Assembly (NCBI RefSeq): GCF_024298885.1 | Contig: NZ_CP101166.1 | Coordinates: 3,781,149-3,845,148 of the forward strand | Reading direction: 5' to 3' | Length of the DNA: 64,000 nt | Source of the DNA: Haloglomus halophilum | GTDB taxonomy: Archaea > Halobacteriota > Halobacteria > Halobacteriales > Haloarculaceae | Shown here: piece by piece, positions 52,901 to 60,930 of the stretch | Numbering within the stretch: position 1 is the stretch's first letter | How the letters are laid out: each line of letters opens with the position of its first letter | Position numbers and translations under genes: made by a program | Notes under the pieces: generated by a model | Told to the model about the DNA's origin: nothing | The model's input: the letters and a program-made list of their open reading frames with translations, nothing else | Database searches by the model: none

Positions 52901-53098
52901 ATGGACCTCGACCTGCACCAGTCCATCGAGCTCGACCTCCAGTTCGAGGACGCGGAGGCCGACGACCTCATCGAGCGACACCGGGAGCTCATCGCTCAGG
53001 AGACCCGCTGTGAGAACTACGCCGCGGACGCCGACGACTACGTCGAGACGTGGGAGTTCGAGGGCGTGACCGTCACCATCGGCGTGGCGACGGTCTGA
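49961..53098 (+). CDS. ileS: Isoleucyl-tRNA synthetase
   Basis: 1045 residues, full length for the archaeal/eukaryotic-type enzyme. The HIGH-like signature is TSGQMHLGTAWNK, the editing domain includes the TTPWTLPANLYVAV stretch, KMSKS is GLKMSKSRGN, and ILE-specific WEISRQRYWG is CVSRQRYWGTPLPIW. It charges tRNA(Ile) and hydrolyses Val-tRNA(Ile). No zinc or UNE-I tail beyond the anticodon domain is obvious. ATG 49961 is preferred over an earlier codon because it fits the TATA box spacing and homologues. Confidence 0.96.
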   Translation: MSDPESEFEFLSELDQQYDPHEVEADINGFWDDVDAYETVREEGIPDFYFLDGPPFTSGQMHLGTAWNKTLKDAIIRYLRMQGHSVYDRPGYDMHGLPIETKVEEKFGFESKKDIAEASIDTFIQECRTFAEENLEKMNEDFQSLGVWMDWDDPYRTASNEYIEGVWWGFKQAYDRGHVDRGHQVINQCPRCETAIADNEVEYEDIDSPSIYVKFPLVDEPGSLVIWTTTPWTLPANLYVAVDEELEYARLRLDGDEEVIVASNCVEEVVEAAGADSHEVLETMPGSDLVGASYRSPLGEQVPAQAEYDDEPDHHQVYATDFVEAERTGLIHSAPGHGVEDAEFGEQYGLDVFAPVATDGVFTDDAGEYAGQQVWDANDEIIADLEASGALLSSGTVSHRYGHCWRCDTPIINMATAQWFIRVSEIKDRLLEELEESTWHPEWARDNRQRNWIEDARDWCVSRQRYWGTPLPIWENDDGDIIVIESVEELRERADQEFDPADIDLHRPEVDEITITEDGEEYHRVPDVFDVWVDSGVTSWAAIDYPNRSDLFDEMWPTELIVEAHDQTRGWFWSQLGMGVTALDQNPYEEVVMHGHALDEDGLKMSKSRGNIVTPQEAIDRHGADPVRSFLLTRNLDGEDMRFSWEEIGNQADQLNIVWNVFRFPAPYMRMDGFDPREESLADADLRPIDEWVLSRLESTKQVVGAHMDDYALPEAFSAVLSFLVEDVSRFYIQSIRDRVWEPEDSADKHAAYLTLYRLFDESSRLLAPFVPHIAERLYQTFVGSETTVHDLDWPAAEAAYHDTALEAQMETVQAIEKAASNARQNAGRKLRWPVSEVIVSTDEADVVEAATELEPVLRDRINCRDVTVVEGTWDGVEFVARPQMDVLGPEFGGEASAIADAIRGMTRAEFEADPTITVDGDTIEVTEEMVDFRKSVPEHVSAAEFGQGSVYVDLTITDDIRSEGYAREVIRRVQEMRKEMDLDLHQSIELDLQFEDAEADDLIERHRELIAQETRCENYAADADDYVETWEFEGVTVTIGVATV

Positions 53099-53186
53099 GC
53101 AGCGCGGGCCGCGGCGACCGGCTCTCGGCGCCGACCTGTTATAGACGGCAGCACGGTTAGGCCCGGTCCCCCGGCTTGGTCTGACG

Positions 53187-54512
53187 ATGCCCGAGGCACG
53201 AACGGACGACGGGAGGTCGGGGACCCGGTCGGGCGCGGCCGCTCCCTATCGCTGGGTCGTACTGGCGAACGTAGCGGTCACCCACGCCGTCGCACTCGGC
53301 GTCGTGTGGCTGGCCATCCCCGCGCTCGCTCCCGTCGTCTCAGAGGACCTCGGTGTGAGTACGACAGCCGCACTCCTGCCGTACGCCGTCATCAATCTCG
53401 TTCTCCTCGTGGGACAGGTGCCGGCCGGCGTGCTCGGCGACCGCTACCCGCTGCGGTGGGTCGTCGGAGGCGGCGTGCTGCTGGCCGGCGTCGGCACCGC
53501 GCTCCGGGCCGTGGTCCCGACCTTCAGGGGGCTCATCGCCACGAGCGTCCTCACGGGCGCCGGCATGGCGCTCGCGAACCCGAACGTCATCAAGGCGGTC
53601 ACGGAGTGGTTCCCGCCCGGGCAACTCGGGCTGGCACAGGGCGTGACCATCTCCGGGTACAACGTCGGCGCGGGCCTCGCTGGGTCCCTCTCGGCCGGAA
53701 TCCTGCTGGCTGCCGTCGGCGACTGGCCGGACGTGTATCTGGTCTACGGTGTCGTCTGTGTCCTCGTCGGGGTCGTATGGCTCGCGACGGTCCGGAACCC
53801 GACCGAGGCCGAGCGTCCGGACTACAGCGGCGCCGCGGGAGCCCCGGCCGCCGTCGCGGAGGGGACCGCCGAGTCCACACGCGAGACCCTCCGGGCGGTC
53901 TTCGGCCGCCGGAACACGTACGTCGCGGTCGCGCTGGCGGTCTGTGCGTTCTACGCCGTCATCGGTGGCCTCGGGGTCATCCCCTCCTGGCTCGAACACG
54001 CGCCGGTTCCCGTCCCCGCCTGGTATGCCGGCATCCCGCTCTACGCCGGTATCGTCGGGGCACTCACGCTGCCGCCGCTCTCCGACCAGGTCGGCCGCAA
54101 GCCCGTACTGTATCTCGGGCTGGTGGGGAACGCGCTCGCCCTCGTCGCGGGTGGGTTCGTCGCCACCATCCCGGCGCTTGTCGTCGTGCTCGTCACGGCG
54201 GGCGTCTTCGGCGGCGGGCTGTTCGCGATGCTGTACGTCCTCCCGGGCGAACTCCCCGGCATCGGGCCGGCCCGCGCGGGGACGATGGCCGGCGCACTGC
54301 TGGCGCTCGGACAGCTCGGCGGCACCATCGCGCCCGTCGTGGGCGGCCGTGTTCTCGACACGGCCGGGCTCCGCTCCTCCGTCCTCGTCGTCGGACTCCC
54401 GCCGCTGCTTGGGGTGCTGGCCATCCGGGCGCTCGAACTCGACCCGGAGAAGGTGACGGCCATCACGGGGAGTCCGGCCGACTCCGAGGCGGCCCCGAAG
54501 ACGGACGACTGA
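53187..54512 (+). CDS. MFS transporter (CynX/NimT-like)
   Basis: 441 residues with 12 hydrophobic segments. Motif A-like loops are AGVLGDRYPLRWVVG between helices 2-3 and LSDQVGRKPVLYLG in the second half. The acidic N-terminus and a central loop rich in Ala/Glu are typical of haloarchaea. The family moves small anions or drugs with protons; the substrate is unknown. It converges with the alkylsulfatase-like gene. Confidence 0.87.
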   Translation: MPEARTDDGRSGTRSGAAAPYRWVVLANVAVTHAVALGVVWLAIPALAPVVSEDLGVSTTAALLPYAVINLVLLVGQVPAGVLGDRYPLRWVVGGGVLLAGVGTALRAVVPTFRGLIATSVLTGAGMALANPNVIKAVTEWFPPGQLGLAQGVTISGYNVGAGLAGSLSAGILLAAVGDWPDVYLVYGVVCVLVGVVWLATVRNPTEAERPDYSGAAGAPAAVAEGTAESTRETLRAVFGRRNTYVAVALAVCAFYAVIGGLGVIPSWLEHAPVPVPAWYAGIPLYAGIVGALTLPPLSDQVGRKPVLYLGLVGNALALVAGGFVATIPALVVVLVTAGVFGGGLFAMLYVLPGELPGIGPARAGTMAGALLALGQLGGTIAPVVGGRVLDTAGLRSSVLVVGLPPLLGVLAIRALELDPEKVTAITGSPADSEAAPKTDD

Positions 54513-54540
54513 GTCCCCAGCGGTCACCCACGCGCCGCCC

Positions 54541-55794
54541 TCACCTGAACGGCCGGCGCTCGCCCGCGTACGATGCGGCTGACCGGTAGATGTTCCCGGC
54601 CATCAGGCTGGACGCCTGGTCGGCGCGCGCCGAGTAGACGCGGTTGACCGCCGCGGCCACGGCGTCGTCCTCGGGCGCGGCCTCCAGCGCGAAGTCGGCG
54701 AGGTGCCCGGCGAGGCGGTACTCGCCATCGTCGGCGAGCGCCTCCGCGCGCTCGGCCAATTCCGCAGGTCCGCCCGCGAGTGCGGTCACCTCCGACGCGA
54801 GCGCCGCGCGCGGCGCCGGTTTCAGTTCCGACGGCCGACCCGTCCACCAGCCGCCGTAGCGCCGGATCACCGACCGGACGATGAACTCGGGTTCGTCGTA
54901 CTGCGGGGCGAGCCACTCCGCGTCGGCGTCGGGGTAGTCCACGTCGTGAACGATGTCGACGTGGGGTGGGGACTCGTCGTTGAGTGCCGCCAGCGTCTCG
55001 TCGACGAGGTCCTCGAGGTACGCGGCGGTCCGGACGAGCCGCTCGTCCACGGCGTCGGGGTCGTCGACGATGGCGTCGCCGTGGCCGGGACAGAGGTGAC
55101 GGGGCTCCTCGGCGGCCATCTCGCGGAGCGCGTCGACCCACTCGCCGGGGTAGCGCTGGACCTTCTGGGGGTTGCCCGCGTTCGGGCACGCGCCGATGGA
55201 GAAGTCCCCGGAGCAGAGCACCTCTCGCCCGGGACAGTAGACCCACGTGTGGTCGTCGGTCTCGCCTCTTCCGTGGTGGAGTTCGAACCGCTCGCCGCCC
55301 ACGGTCAGGACGAGTTCGTCGCGATACTCCGTCGTCGGCTGGTAGTCGGGATAGCCGAAGGGTGAGCCGTCCTCGTACATCATGTCGGCGAGGTCGACGG
55401 TGCCGCCGAACTGCCGAGCGTTGATGGCCTCGTTGTGTGCCCGGGTCCGCCCGTAGCGAGCGAATCGCTCGGTGACGGCCTCGTGGGCGACGACCTCCGG
55501 GTCGGCCTGCCCGTCGAGGAGGTACGGTTCGAGCCCGTATGCGTGGTCGACGTGGCCGTGGGTGTAGATGGCCGTGTCGACGGGGGCGTCCGTGTGTTCG
55601 CGGAGGGCGTCGGCGATGTGGGGCGCCAGCTGCTGGAGTCCGGTGTCGACGAGAACGAGCCCGTCGTCGGTCTCGAAGGCAGTGACGCCGCTGAACAGCG
55701 GACAGAAGTAGGTTCGGTCGGTGACCTGCACGATTTCGGGGGCACGAGCCCCGGCCTCGACGGCGGCGACGGTCTCGATGGCGTTCTCGACCAT
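54541..55794 (-). CDS. Alkylsulfatase-like metallo-hydrolase
   Basis: 417 residues. The MBL zinc motif is AIYTHGHVDHAYGLEPYL, followed by ARYGRTRAHNEAINARQFGG and HTWVYCPGREVLCSGDFSIG. The C-terminal ~150 residues (ESPPHVDIVHDVDYPDADAEWL to the end) look like the alkyl-sulfatase dimerisation domain, with GGWWTGRPSELKPAP as its hallmark. It likely hydrolyses an alkyl sulfate or related ester. No signal peptide is seen, so it may be cytoplasmic. The neighbouring Bat-type regulator lies 63 bases upstream on the same strand. Confidence 0.87.
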   Translation of the reverse strand: MVENAIETVAAVEAGARAPEIVQVTDRTYFCPLFSGVTAFETDDGLVLVDTGLQQLAPHIADALREHTDAPVDTAIYTHGHVDHAYGLEPYLLDGQADPEVVAHEAVTERFARYGRTRAHNEAINARQFGGTVDLADMMYEDGSPFGYPDYQPTTEYRDELVLTVGGERFELHHGRGETDDHTWVYCPGREVLCSGDFSIGACPNAGNPQKVQRYPGEWVDALREMAAEEPRHLCPGHGDAIVDDPDAVDERLVRTAAYLEDLVDETLAALNDESPPHVDIVHDVDYPDADAEWLAPQYDEPEFIVRSVIRRYGGWWTGRPSELKPAPRAALASEVTALAGGPAELAERAEALADDGEYRLAGHLADFALEAAPEDDAVAAAVNRVYSARADQASSLMAGNIYRSAASYAGERRPFR

Positions 55795-55857
55795 GGGATG
55801 GGAGGCGGGGGAGCCACCTTCCGTCTTCCCCCGGTTATCCGGGGATCGGGCCCGCCG

Positions 55858-56508
55858 TCAGGGGACGACCTCGTTCATCAGTGTCGCCTCGATACGCCGG
55901 AGGTGTTCGCCGACGGTCGTCGCCGTCAGGCCGACCGCGTCGGCCACGTCCGCGTGGGTGGCCTCCCGCGGCTCCTGGTAGTAGCCACACTCGATGGCGG
56001 CGCGGAGCACCTCGCGCTGGCGCTCGGTCAGCAGTGAGAAGATGCGGCTGCTCCCGGCCTCGTACTCACCCGTCCGCTCGACCTCGAAGTGGATATCCTC
56101 GGGGACCGACGCGAACACCTCTGAGATGGTGTTATCGTTCGCGATGAGTGTGACCCGGAGTCGACCGTCGTCGGTGAATATCATCGGCATATCGATGGCG
56201 AACTCGTACTCCTCCATCATGTCGAGGAGTTCGTCGACGACCGGCGTCGGCTCGAAATGCGCGTGCTCGAGAACGGTCCCCTCCCCGCGGGTGACCTGGT
56301 AGCCGATGGACTGGTCGTGCTCCTGGATGATGCCCATGATGCGGTCCGGGTCCCCGCTGATCTCGTACATCGCGACCGCCGACCCGTCGGCGAGCCGGTC
56401 CAGATGGTGGATGGCCTCCCGGCGCACCTCTGGGTCGGCCATCAGCGCCTCCTCCATCGGCTGGAAGAACCCCTTGTCCGGTTTTATCGTCCCCGTCACG
56501 AAGCGCAT
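55858..56508 (-). CDS. Bat-type HTH-10 transcription regulator
   Basis: 216 residues from ATG 56508. The C-terminal HTH-10 is clear: SSRIFSLLTERQREVLRAAIECGYYQEPREATHADVADAVGLTATTVGEHLRRIEATLMNEV. The N-terminal ~150 residues form a sensor-like domain (RFVTGTIKPDKGFFQP, AVAMYEISGDPDRI). A TTTAAC box about 28 bases before this ATG supports a leaderless start; TTG 56547 and GTG 56523 are alternatives. It probably controls the adjacent alkylsulfatase-like gene, an inference from position. Confidence 0.88.
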   Translation of the reverse strand: MRFVTGTIKPDKGFFQPMEEALMADPEVRREAIHHLDRLADGSAVAMYEISGDPDRIMGIIQEHDQSIGYQVTRGEGTVLEHAHFEPTPVVDELLDMMEEYEFAIDMPMIFTDDGRLRVTLIANDNTISEVFASVPEDIHFEVERTGEYEAGSSRIFSLLTERQREVLRAAIECGYYQEPREATHADVADAVGLTATTVGEHLRRIEATLMNEVVP

Positions 56509-56532
56509 ATCCTTCGGGTGCACACTGGGAGT

Positions 56533-56538
56533 GTTAAA
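56533..56538 (-). promoter_or_regulatory. TATA-like box of the HTH-10 regulator
   Basis: TTTAAC on the minus strand, about 28 bases upstream of the ATG at 56508. This decides the start among three in-frame candidates. Confidence 0.5.
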
Positions 56539-56657
56539 CGTTGTCAACCGTAGCGAGCCCCTGAATGGCAGGTATTCCGGTAATACGGGTGATTTCGTTC
56601 GGGAGGGTCAGTTTCTATGGATAGTTCACTGATTGATGAGTTAGTCGGAGATCGACG

Positions 56658-56698
56658 CCGCGGCGGACCGCGGAGCGAGCGGCCGAGCGCGGCCGCTC
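56658..56698 (-). terminator. Tandem GC hairpins downstream of ndk
   Basis: Two perfect hairpins: CCGCGG/CCGCGG (56658-56663 with 56668-56673) and GAGCGGCC/GGCCGCTC (56677-56684 with 56691-56698). They lie just after the end of the ribosomal-ndk operon and may end its transcript. No T-run is evident, so the role is uncertain. Confidence 0.4.
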
Positions 56699-56732
56699 CT
56701 CGGTCGGCGTGAACGACGGGGGAGAGCCCGTC

Positions 56733-57212
56733 TTAGAAGTCCGCGTCCTCGTAGAGCCAGCCCTCGGCGGACTGCTCCCAGTCGACGAGTTCCTCGTCGT
56801 CGAAGAAGAGGGCGATCTCGCGCTCGTTGGCGCCCTCGTCCTCGTGGTCGGAGCCGTGGATGACGTTCTGTCCCAGGTCCAGCCCCAGGTCACCGCGGAT
56901 GGTGCCCGGCTGGGCCTCGGCGGGGTCGGTGGTGCCCATCATCCGGCGGACCTGGCGGGTCGCGTCGGCGCCTTCCCAGACCATCGCGAACACCGGCGCG
57001 GCGGTGATGAACTCCACGAGGTCGTCGAAGAACGGCTTGTCCTCGTGCTCGCCGTAGTGCTCCTCGGCGAGGTCCCGGTCGATCTGCATGAACTTCGCGC
57101 CGACCAGCTTCAGTCCGCGGTCCTCGAGTCGGGAGACGACCTCGCCGATGAGGCCGCGCTGGACGCCGTCCGGCTTGACCATCACGAAGGTGCGCTCGTC
57201 GTGGTGGCTCAT
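56733..57212 (-). CDS. ndk: Nucleoside diphosphate kinase
   Basis: 159 residues with [18 protein letters not shown] and the catalytic His119 in [17 protein letters not shown]. It swaps gamma-phosphates among NDPs and NTPs by a phospho-His. The acidic surface ([19 protein letters not shown]) is typical of halophilic enzymes. Last gene of the rpl7ae-rps28e-rpl24e-ndk operon, overlapping rpl24e by 4 bases (ATGA), an order conserved in archaea. Confidence 0.96.
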   Translation of the reverse strand: MSHHDERTFVMVKPDGVQRGLIGEVVSRLEDRGLKLVGAKFMQIDRDLAEEHYGEHEDKPFFDDLVEFITAAPVFAMVWEGADATRQVRRMMGTTDPAEAQPGTIRGDLGLDLGQNVIHGSDHEDEGANEREIALFFDDEELVDWEQSAEGWLYEDADF

Positions 57213-57640
57213 GCCTCCTGCTCCTCCTCGGTTTCGGCGTCGGCCTCGTCCTCGTCCTCGGCCTCAGCGTCGGCATCGGCGTCGGATTCGTCCGCGTCAG
57301 CCTCCGCTTCTTCCGCTTCGGGGTCCTCCTCGGCCTCCGCCGCCGCTTCGTCGACATCGGCGTCGGATTCGTCCGCGTCGGCCTCGGGTTCCGGTTCGGG
57401 CTCCGGCTCAGCCTCGGCGGCGTCGGCCGCGCGGGCCTCGTCGGCCGCGCGGTTCGCTTCAGCGGCCTGTCGGCCGGCCTCGGTCCAGCCGACGTTCCGT
57501 GGCTCGCGACCCAGCTCGTCCGATCGCTCGCACTTGGCCGAGCAGAAGTGTTCCGTGGTGCCGTCCACGCGGACGAACATCGTGCCCGTACCGGGCTCGA
57601 TGTCGTCCCCGCAGAAGTTGCACTCGCGCGTTCGTACCAT
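57209..57640 (-). CDS. rpl24e: 50S ribosomal protein L24e with long acidic tail
   Basis: 143 residues. The first ~60 are normal L24e: zinc Cys7, Cys10, Cys33 and Cys37 ([25 protein letters not shown]), then [18 protein letters not shown]. Residues about 64-143 are an added tail of Ala, Glu and Asp ([24 protein letters not shown]), absent from the roughly 60-residue haloarchaeal L24e I know. The frame is intact, and TGA overlaps the ndk start, so the tail is part of the operon design. Start shares one base with the rps28e stop (TAATG). Confidence 0.93.
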   Translation of the reverse strand: MVRTRECNFCGDDIEPGTGTMFVRVDGTTEHFCSAKCERSDELGREPRNVGWTEAGRQAAEANRAADEARAADAAEAEPEPEPEPEADADESDADVDEAAAEAEEDPEAEEAEADADESDADADAEAEDEDEADAETEEEQEA

Positions 57641-57864
57641 TATTGGCCTCCGATGGAGTCTGCTTCGCGGGCGGTCTCGCGCAGCTGAACGACGTCCCCG
57701 ACCCGGACGGGGCCGAGGACGTTTCGCGTGATGATGCGGCCCTGGTTCGACCCCTCCCGGATGCGGCACTTGACCTGCATGGCCTCGCCGTGCATCCCGG
57801 TCTTGCCGACGATCTCGATGACCTCGGCGGAGGTCGCACCGGACTCACCTTCTTCCGCGGACAT
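57640..57864 (-). CDS. rps28e: 30S ribosomal protein S28e
   Basis: 74 residues: a short acidic start [15 protein letters not shown], then [54 protein letters not shown], the S28e/S33 OB fold. A small-subunit ribosomal protein of archaea and eukaryotes. One base separates it from rpl7ae, and TAATG links it to rpl24e. Confidence 0.95.
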   Translation of the reverse strand: MSAEEGESGATSAEVIEIVGKTGMHGEAMQVKCRIREGSNQGRIITRNVLGPVRVGDVVQLRETAREADSIGGQ

Positions 57865-57865
57865 C

Positions 57866-58228
57866 TTACCGGAGTTCCTCGATCTTGTTGCCGATCTCCT
57901 CGACGTCCGTGGTCGCCTCGCCGGCGTCCACGATGGCGGCGGCGGCCGAGCCGACCTCGAGACCGGCCGCGTGCCCGACGTCGTCCTGTGCGCCGACGAA
58001 GATGTACGGGATGTCCTTCTCGGCACAGAGGTCCGGGAGGTGCATGACGACCTCCTCCGGACTGACGTCCTCGGCCACGAAGACGAGCATGGCGTTGCCA
58101 CGCTCGACGGCCTTGGTCGTCTCGTTCGTTCCCTTCTTCACCGCGCCTGTGTCCCGGGAGACCTCGAGTGCCTCGAGGGCGTCGTCCTCGAGGTCCGCCG
58201 GAACGTCGTAGTCGACGTATACTGACAT
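57866..58228 (-). CDS. rpl7ae: 50S ribosomal protein L7Ae
   Basis: 120 residues with [51 protein letters not shown], the L7Ae K-turn-binding core. Besides the ribosome it takes part in box C/D and H/ACA RNPs and RNase P in archaea. It opens the operon. Unlike many genes here it has a long 5' leader with a perfect Shine-Dalgarno (58235-58243), so its message is not leaderless. Confidence 0.96.
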   Translation of the reverse strand: MSVYVDYDVPADLEDDALEALEVSRDTGAVKKGTNETTKAVERGNAMLVFVAEDVSPEEVVMHLPDLCAEKDIPYIFVGAQDDVGHAAGLEVGSAAAAIVDAGEATTDVEEIGNKIEELR

Positions 58229-58234
58229 GATGTG

Positions 58235-58243
58235 TTCACCTCC
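58235..58243 (-). promoter_or_regulatory. Strong Shine-Dalgarno of rpl7ae
   Basis: GGAGGTGAA on the minus strand, 6 bases before the ATG at 58228, complementary to the 16S rRNA tail. It shows the mRNA has a leader, unlike most genes in this window. Confidence 0.75.
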
Positions 58244-58345
58244 TGTACGCGGGCTCGCGCTCCCCCGCCGGTTCGGGCACCGCGCCCTGGCCCGCCCGTG
58301 AGACCACAGGGGGCGTATCCTGAGAGGCTAGGAGCATCACAACCC

Positions 58346-58360
58346 GGTACAGGCTGTACC
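58346..58360. repeat. 15-bp perfect palindrome upstream of rpl7ae
   Basis: GGTACAGGCTGTACC: two 7-base arms around one base. It lies near the expected transcription start of the rpl7ae operon (a GCTTTTACG box sits at about 58380-58388 on the minus strand), so it may be an operator or the first hairpin of the leader. Confidence 0.6.
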
Positions 58361-58493
58361 CCCTCGTTCCGCTCCGGCACGTAAAAGCGTGTATGAACGT
58401 TCCCGGGGGTGACACGCGAGCGCACGGGCCACCGACCGGCACGTGCCACCCGCGGCACGAACCGTTATCCGACCGCCGCGAGTGGAACGGACC

Positions 58494-59390
58494 ATGCCAC
58501 CAGCGACCTTCGACATCGGCGGCGACCTGACGGTCAACCGGCTCGGCTTCGGTGCGATGCGGCTCTGTGGTCCGGACATCATCGGCGCGCCCGAGGACGA
58601 GGCGAACGCCCGGCAGATCCTCCGGGACGCCGTCGAACAGGGTGTCGACCTCATCGACACCGCCGACTCGTACGGCCCCGGCACCAGCGAACGGCTCATC
58701 GGCGAGACGCTCGCACTCGACGGCCCCGTTCCCGACGGCCGCGACCGCGTCGACGCCGGGGACGTGGTGGTCGCCACGAAGGCCGGCCTGCTGCGCAACG
58801 CGGATGGCGACTGGCTCCGCCACGGGGAGCCCGACTACATCCGCAACCAGGTCCTCGCCTCGCGCGACCGCCTCCGCGTCGACACCATCGACCTGTACCA
58901 GTACCACGCGCCCGACGAGGACACGCCGTTCGAGGACGCCGTGACGACGTTCGGCGAGCTGCAGGACGACGGGCTCGTCCGCCATGTCGGCCTCTCGAAC
59001 GTGAGCGCCGATCAGCTGGAGACCGCCCGCGACCACGTCGAGGTCGCCACCGTCCAGAACCACTACAACGTCGTTACCCGCGACACCGACCGGGTCGGCG
59101 GTGACGGACGACGCGTCCTCGACGCCTGCGAGGAGTACGACATCGGTTTCATCCCGTACTTCCCGGTCGGGGCGGGCGATCTGGACACCATCGCCGACAC
59201 CATCGACCCCATCGCCGAGGCCCACGGCGCGACCCGGTACCAGGTCGCGCTGTCGTGGCTGCTCCACCGCTCGGACGTGACCCTCCCAATCCCGGGGACG
59301 AGCGACCGCGACCACCTGGCCGAGAACGTCGCGGCCGCCGACATCGAACTCACGGACGCAGAGGTGGCCGACCTGACCGACGCGGCCTGA
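58494..59390 (+). CDS. Aldo/keto reductase
   Basis: 298 residues with the AKR tetrad: Asp and Tyr in LIDTADSYGPG, Lys in VVVATKAG, His in LYQYHAPDE. It reduces aldehydes or ketones with NADPH; the substrate is unknown. ATG 58494 follows a short 5' extension that is Pro/Arg-rich and not coding. Six bases before the LarA-like gene, so the two may be co-transcribed. Confidence 0.9.
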   Translation: MPPATFDIGGDLTVNRLGFGAMRLCGPDIIGAPEDEANARQILRDAVEQGVDLIDTADSYGPGTSERLIGETLALDGPVPDGRDRVDAGDVVVATKAGLLRNADGDWLRHGEPDYIRNQVLASRDRLRVDTIDLYQYHAPDEDTPFEDAVTTFGELQDDGLVRHVGLSNVSADQLETARDHVEVATVQNHYNVVTRDTDRVGGDGRRVLDACEEYDIGFIPYFPVGAGDLDTIADTIDPIAEAHGATRYQVALSWLLHRSDVTLPIPGTSDRDHLAENVAAADIELTDAEVADLTDAA

Positions 59391-59395
59391 CGCCG

Positions 59396-60631
59396 ATGTA
59401 CGAACTCCCGCTCGGCGACGGCAGCGTACGGTTCGACCTGCCCGACTGCGAGGTGGACGTGGCCGAGCCGCCGGGTGCCGAGCCTGTGGACGTACCCAGG
59501 GCGGCCCACGAGGCCGTCGAGAACCCGCACGGCCCGCGCCTCTCGCAGCTCGTCGACGCCGACGACCTCGTCTGCATCGTCGTCACGGACGTGACCCGCG
59601 CGACGCCCGACGACCTGCTGCTGGATGCGCTGTTCGACGAACTCGGGCGGGCGGGCATCCCGCCGGCGCAGGTCCGGGTGCTGGTCGGTCTCGGTCTCCA
59701 CCGGCCGATGACGGACGGTGAACTCGAGGCCGGCCTCGGCGAGTACGCCGACCGCGCGGTGAACCACGACCCCGACGACTGCGTGCAGGTCGGTGAGGTC
59801 GACGACGTGGCCGTGGAGGTCCACCCCTCGGTCGCGCACGCCGACCGCGTGGTCTCGACGGGGATGGTCGAGCCCCACCAGTACGCGGGCTTCTCGGGCG
59901 GCGCGAAGACCGTCGCCATCGGTGCCGGCAGCGAGTCGTTCATCCGGTACACCCACGGCCCGGAGATGCTGGGTCGGGAGGGAATCCGGCTCGGCCGCAT
60001 CGAGGACAACCCGTTCCGGGAGGCCGTCGACCGTGCCGGCGACGAGGTCGGCCTCGACTTCTGCCTCAACGTCACCCACGGCCCGTCGGGAATCCTGGGG
60101 GCGGCAGCGGGACAGCCACGCCAGGTCGTTCGGGACCTCGCCGGAACCGCACGCGAAGCGCTCTCCGTCGAGGTGGACGACACGTACGACGCGGTCGTCG
60201 CTGGCGTCGGCGCGCCGAAGGACGCGAACCTCTACCAGACGACGCGGGCATTCACCTACGTCACACTGGGCGCGAAGAACCCGCTCGCGGGTGGTGACGG
60301 CTGCGGCCGTGGGCGCGTCGTGGTTCCGGCAGCCCTGCACGAGGGCGCCGGCGAAGGAACGGGGGAACAGCGCTTCTACGACCGGCTCTCCGGGGCAGAC
60401 TCGGCGGGTGCGCTGTACGGCGAGCTGGCCGACGGCTACGAACCCGGTGCCCAACGCGCCTTCGTCGTCGCACGAGCGCTCCGCGACCACGACCTGTACG
60501 TGACCGACTCGGCCGCACCCGCGGTCGTCGAGGACTGCCTGATGCACGCCAGGGATACCGTTCCGGCGGCCATCGAACCGGGGAGTCGGGTGCTCGTCGT
60601 GCCCGATGCGCTCGATTCGCTCCTGGTGTAG
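59396..60631 (+). CDS. LarA-like nickel-pincer racemase/epimerase
   Basis: 411 residues of the LarA (DUF2088) family: VVTDVTRATPDDLLLDAL, VLVGLGLHRPMTDGEL with His, and GFSGGAKTVAIGAGSE, the site of the Lys that binds the nickel-pincer nucleotide in lactate racemase. It probably racemises an alpha-hydroxy acid. The cofactor genes larB, larC and larE are not in this window. Linked to the aldo/keto reductase, which could interconvert a related keto acid. Confidence 0.87.
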   Translation: MYELPLGDGSVRFDLPDCEVDVAEPPGAEPVDVPRAAHEAVENPHGPRLSQLVDADDLVCIVVTDVTRATPDDLLLDALFDELGRAGIPPAQVRVLVGLGLHRPMTDGELEAGLGEYADRAVNHDPDDCVQVGEVDDVAVEVHPSVAHADRVVSTGMVEPHQYAGFSGGAKTVAIGAGSESFIRYTHGPEMLGREGIRLGRIEDNPFREAVDRAGDEVGLDFCLNVTHGPSGILGAAAGQPRQVVRDLAGTAREALSVEVDDTYDAVVAGVGAPKDANLYQTTRAFTYVTLGAKNPLAGGDGCGRGRVVVPAALHEGAGEGTGEQRFYDRLSGADSAGALYGELADGYEPGAQRAFVVARALRDHDLYVTDSAAPAVVEDCLMHARDTVPAAIEPGSRVLVVPDALDSLLV

Positions 60632-60930
60632 TGGCCGGCACTCGACCGGGGCGACGCGGCCGATAACGGGGTCGGTACAGGCCGACCCGGACGGACGGGG
60701 CAGGTCCGTCCGTCGTTCTACCTCCCTCGCCCGATGGGTGCACACCTCCCCCCGCAAGGGTGTGCATCCTCCTCCCCCCACCGCCGAGCGTGCCCGTTCG
60801 GGACGCCATCTCGGCCCGAGATTCCGGGTCCGGCTAGGCGGTCCCGCAAGAGGGTCACGTCTGTTCTCTATAGTATTTACCGGGGTGTTCTGTTCCGGCA
60901 CCACGGACTGGCAACGCCGGCTCAACTGTT
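60632..60930. other. Intergenic region, 299 bases
   Basis: Between the convergent LarA-like and FilR1-like genes. It holds a TGCACAC/GTGTGCA hairpin (60739-60745 with 60760-60766), an AT-rich stretch TATAGTATTTAC near 60868-60878, and the left arm of a 9-bp inverted repeat (CTGTTCCGG at 60890-60898) whose right arm (60938-60946) is inside the next gene's 3' end. No gene is seen. Confidence 0.5.

Noticed and set aside
50000..52981. A 993-residue minus-strand frame antisense to ileS
   Set aside because: It is a shadow of the ileS gene caused by GC-rich codon use; IleRS motifs on the plus strand are complete.
58229..58360. A K-turn in the rpl7ae leader
   Set aside because: GUGAUG resembles a C box, but no matching CUGA or tandem GA pair could be placed in a plausible stem by eye.
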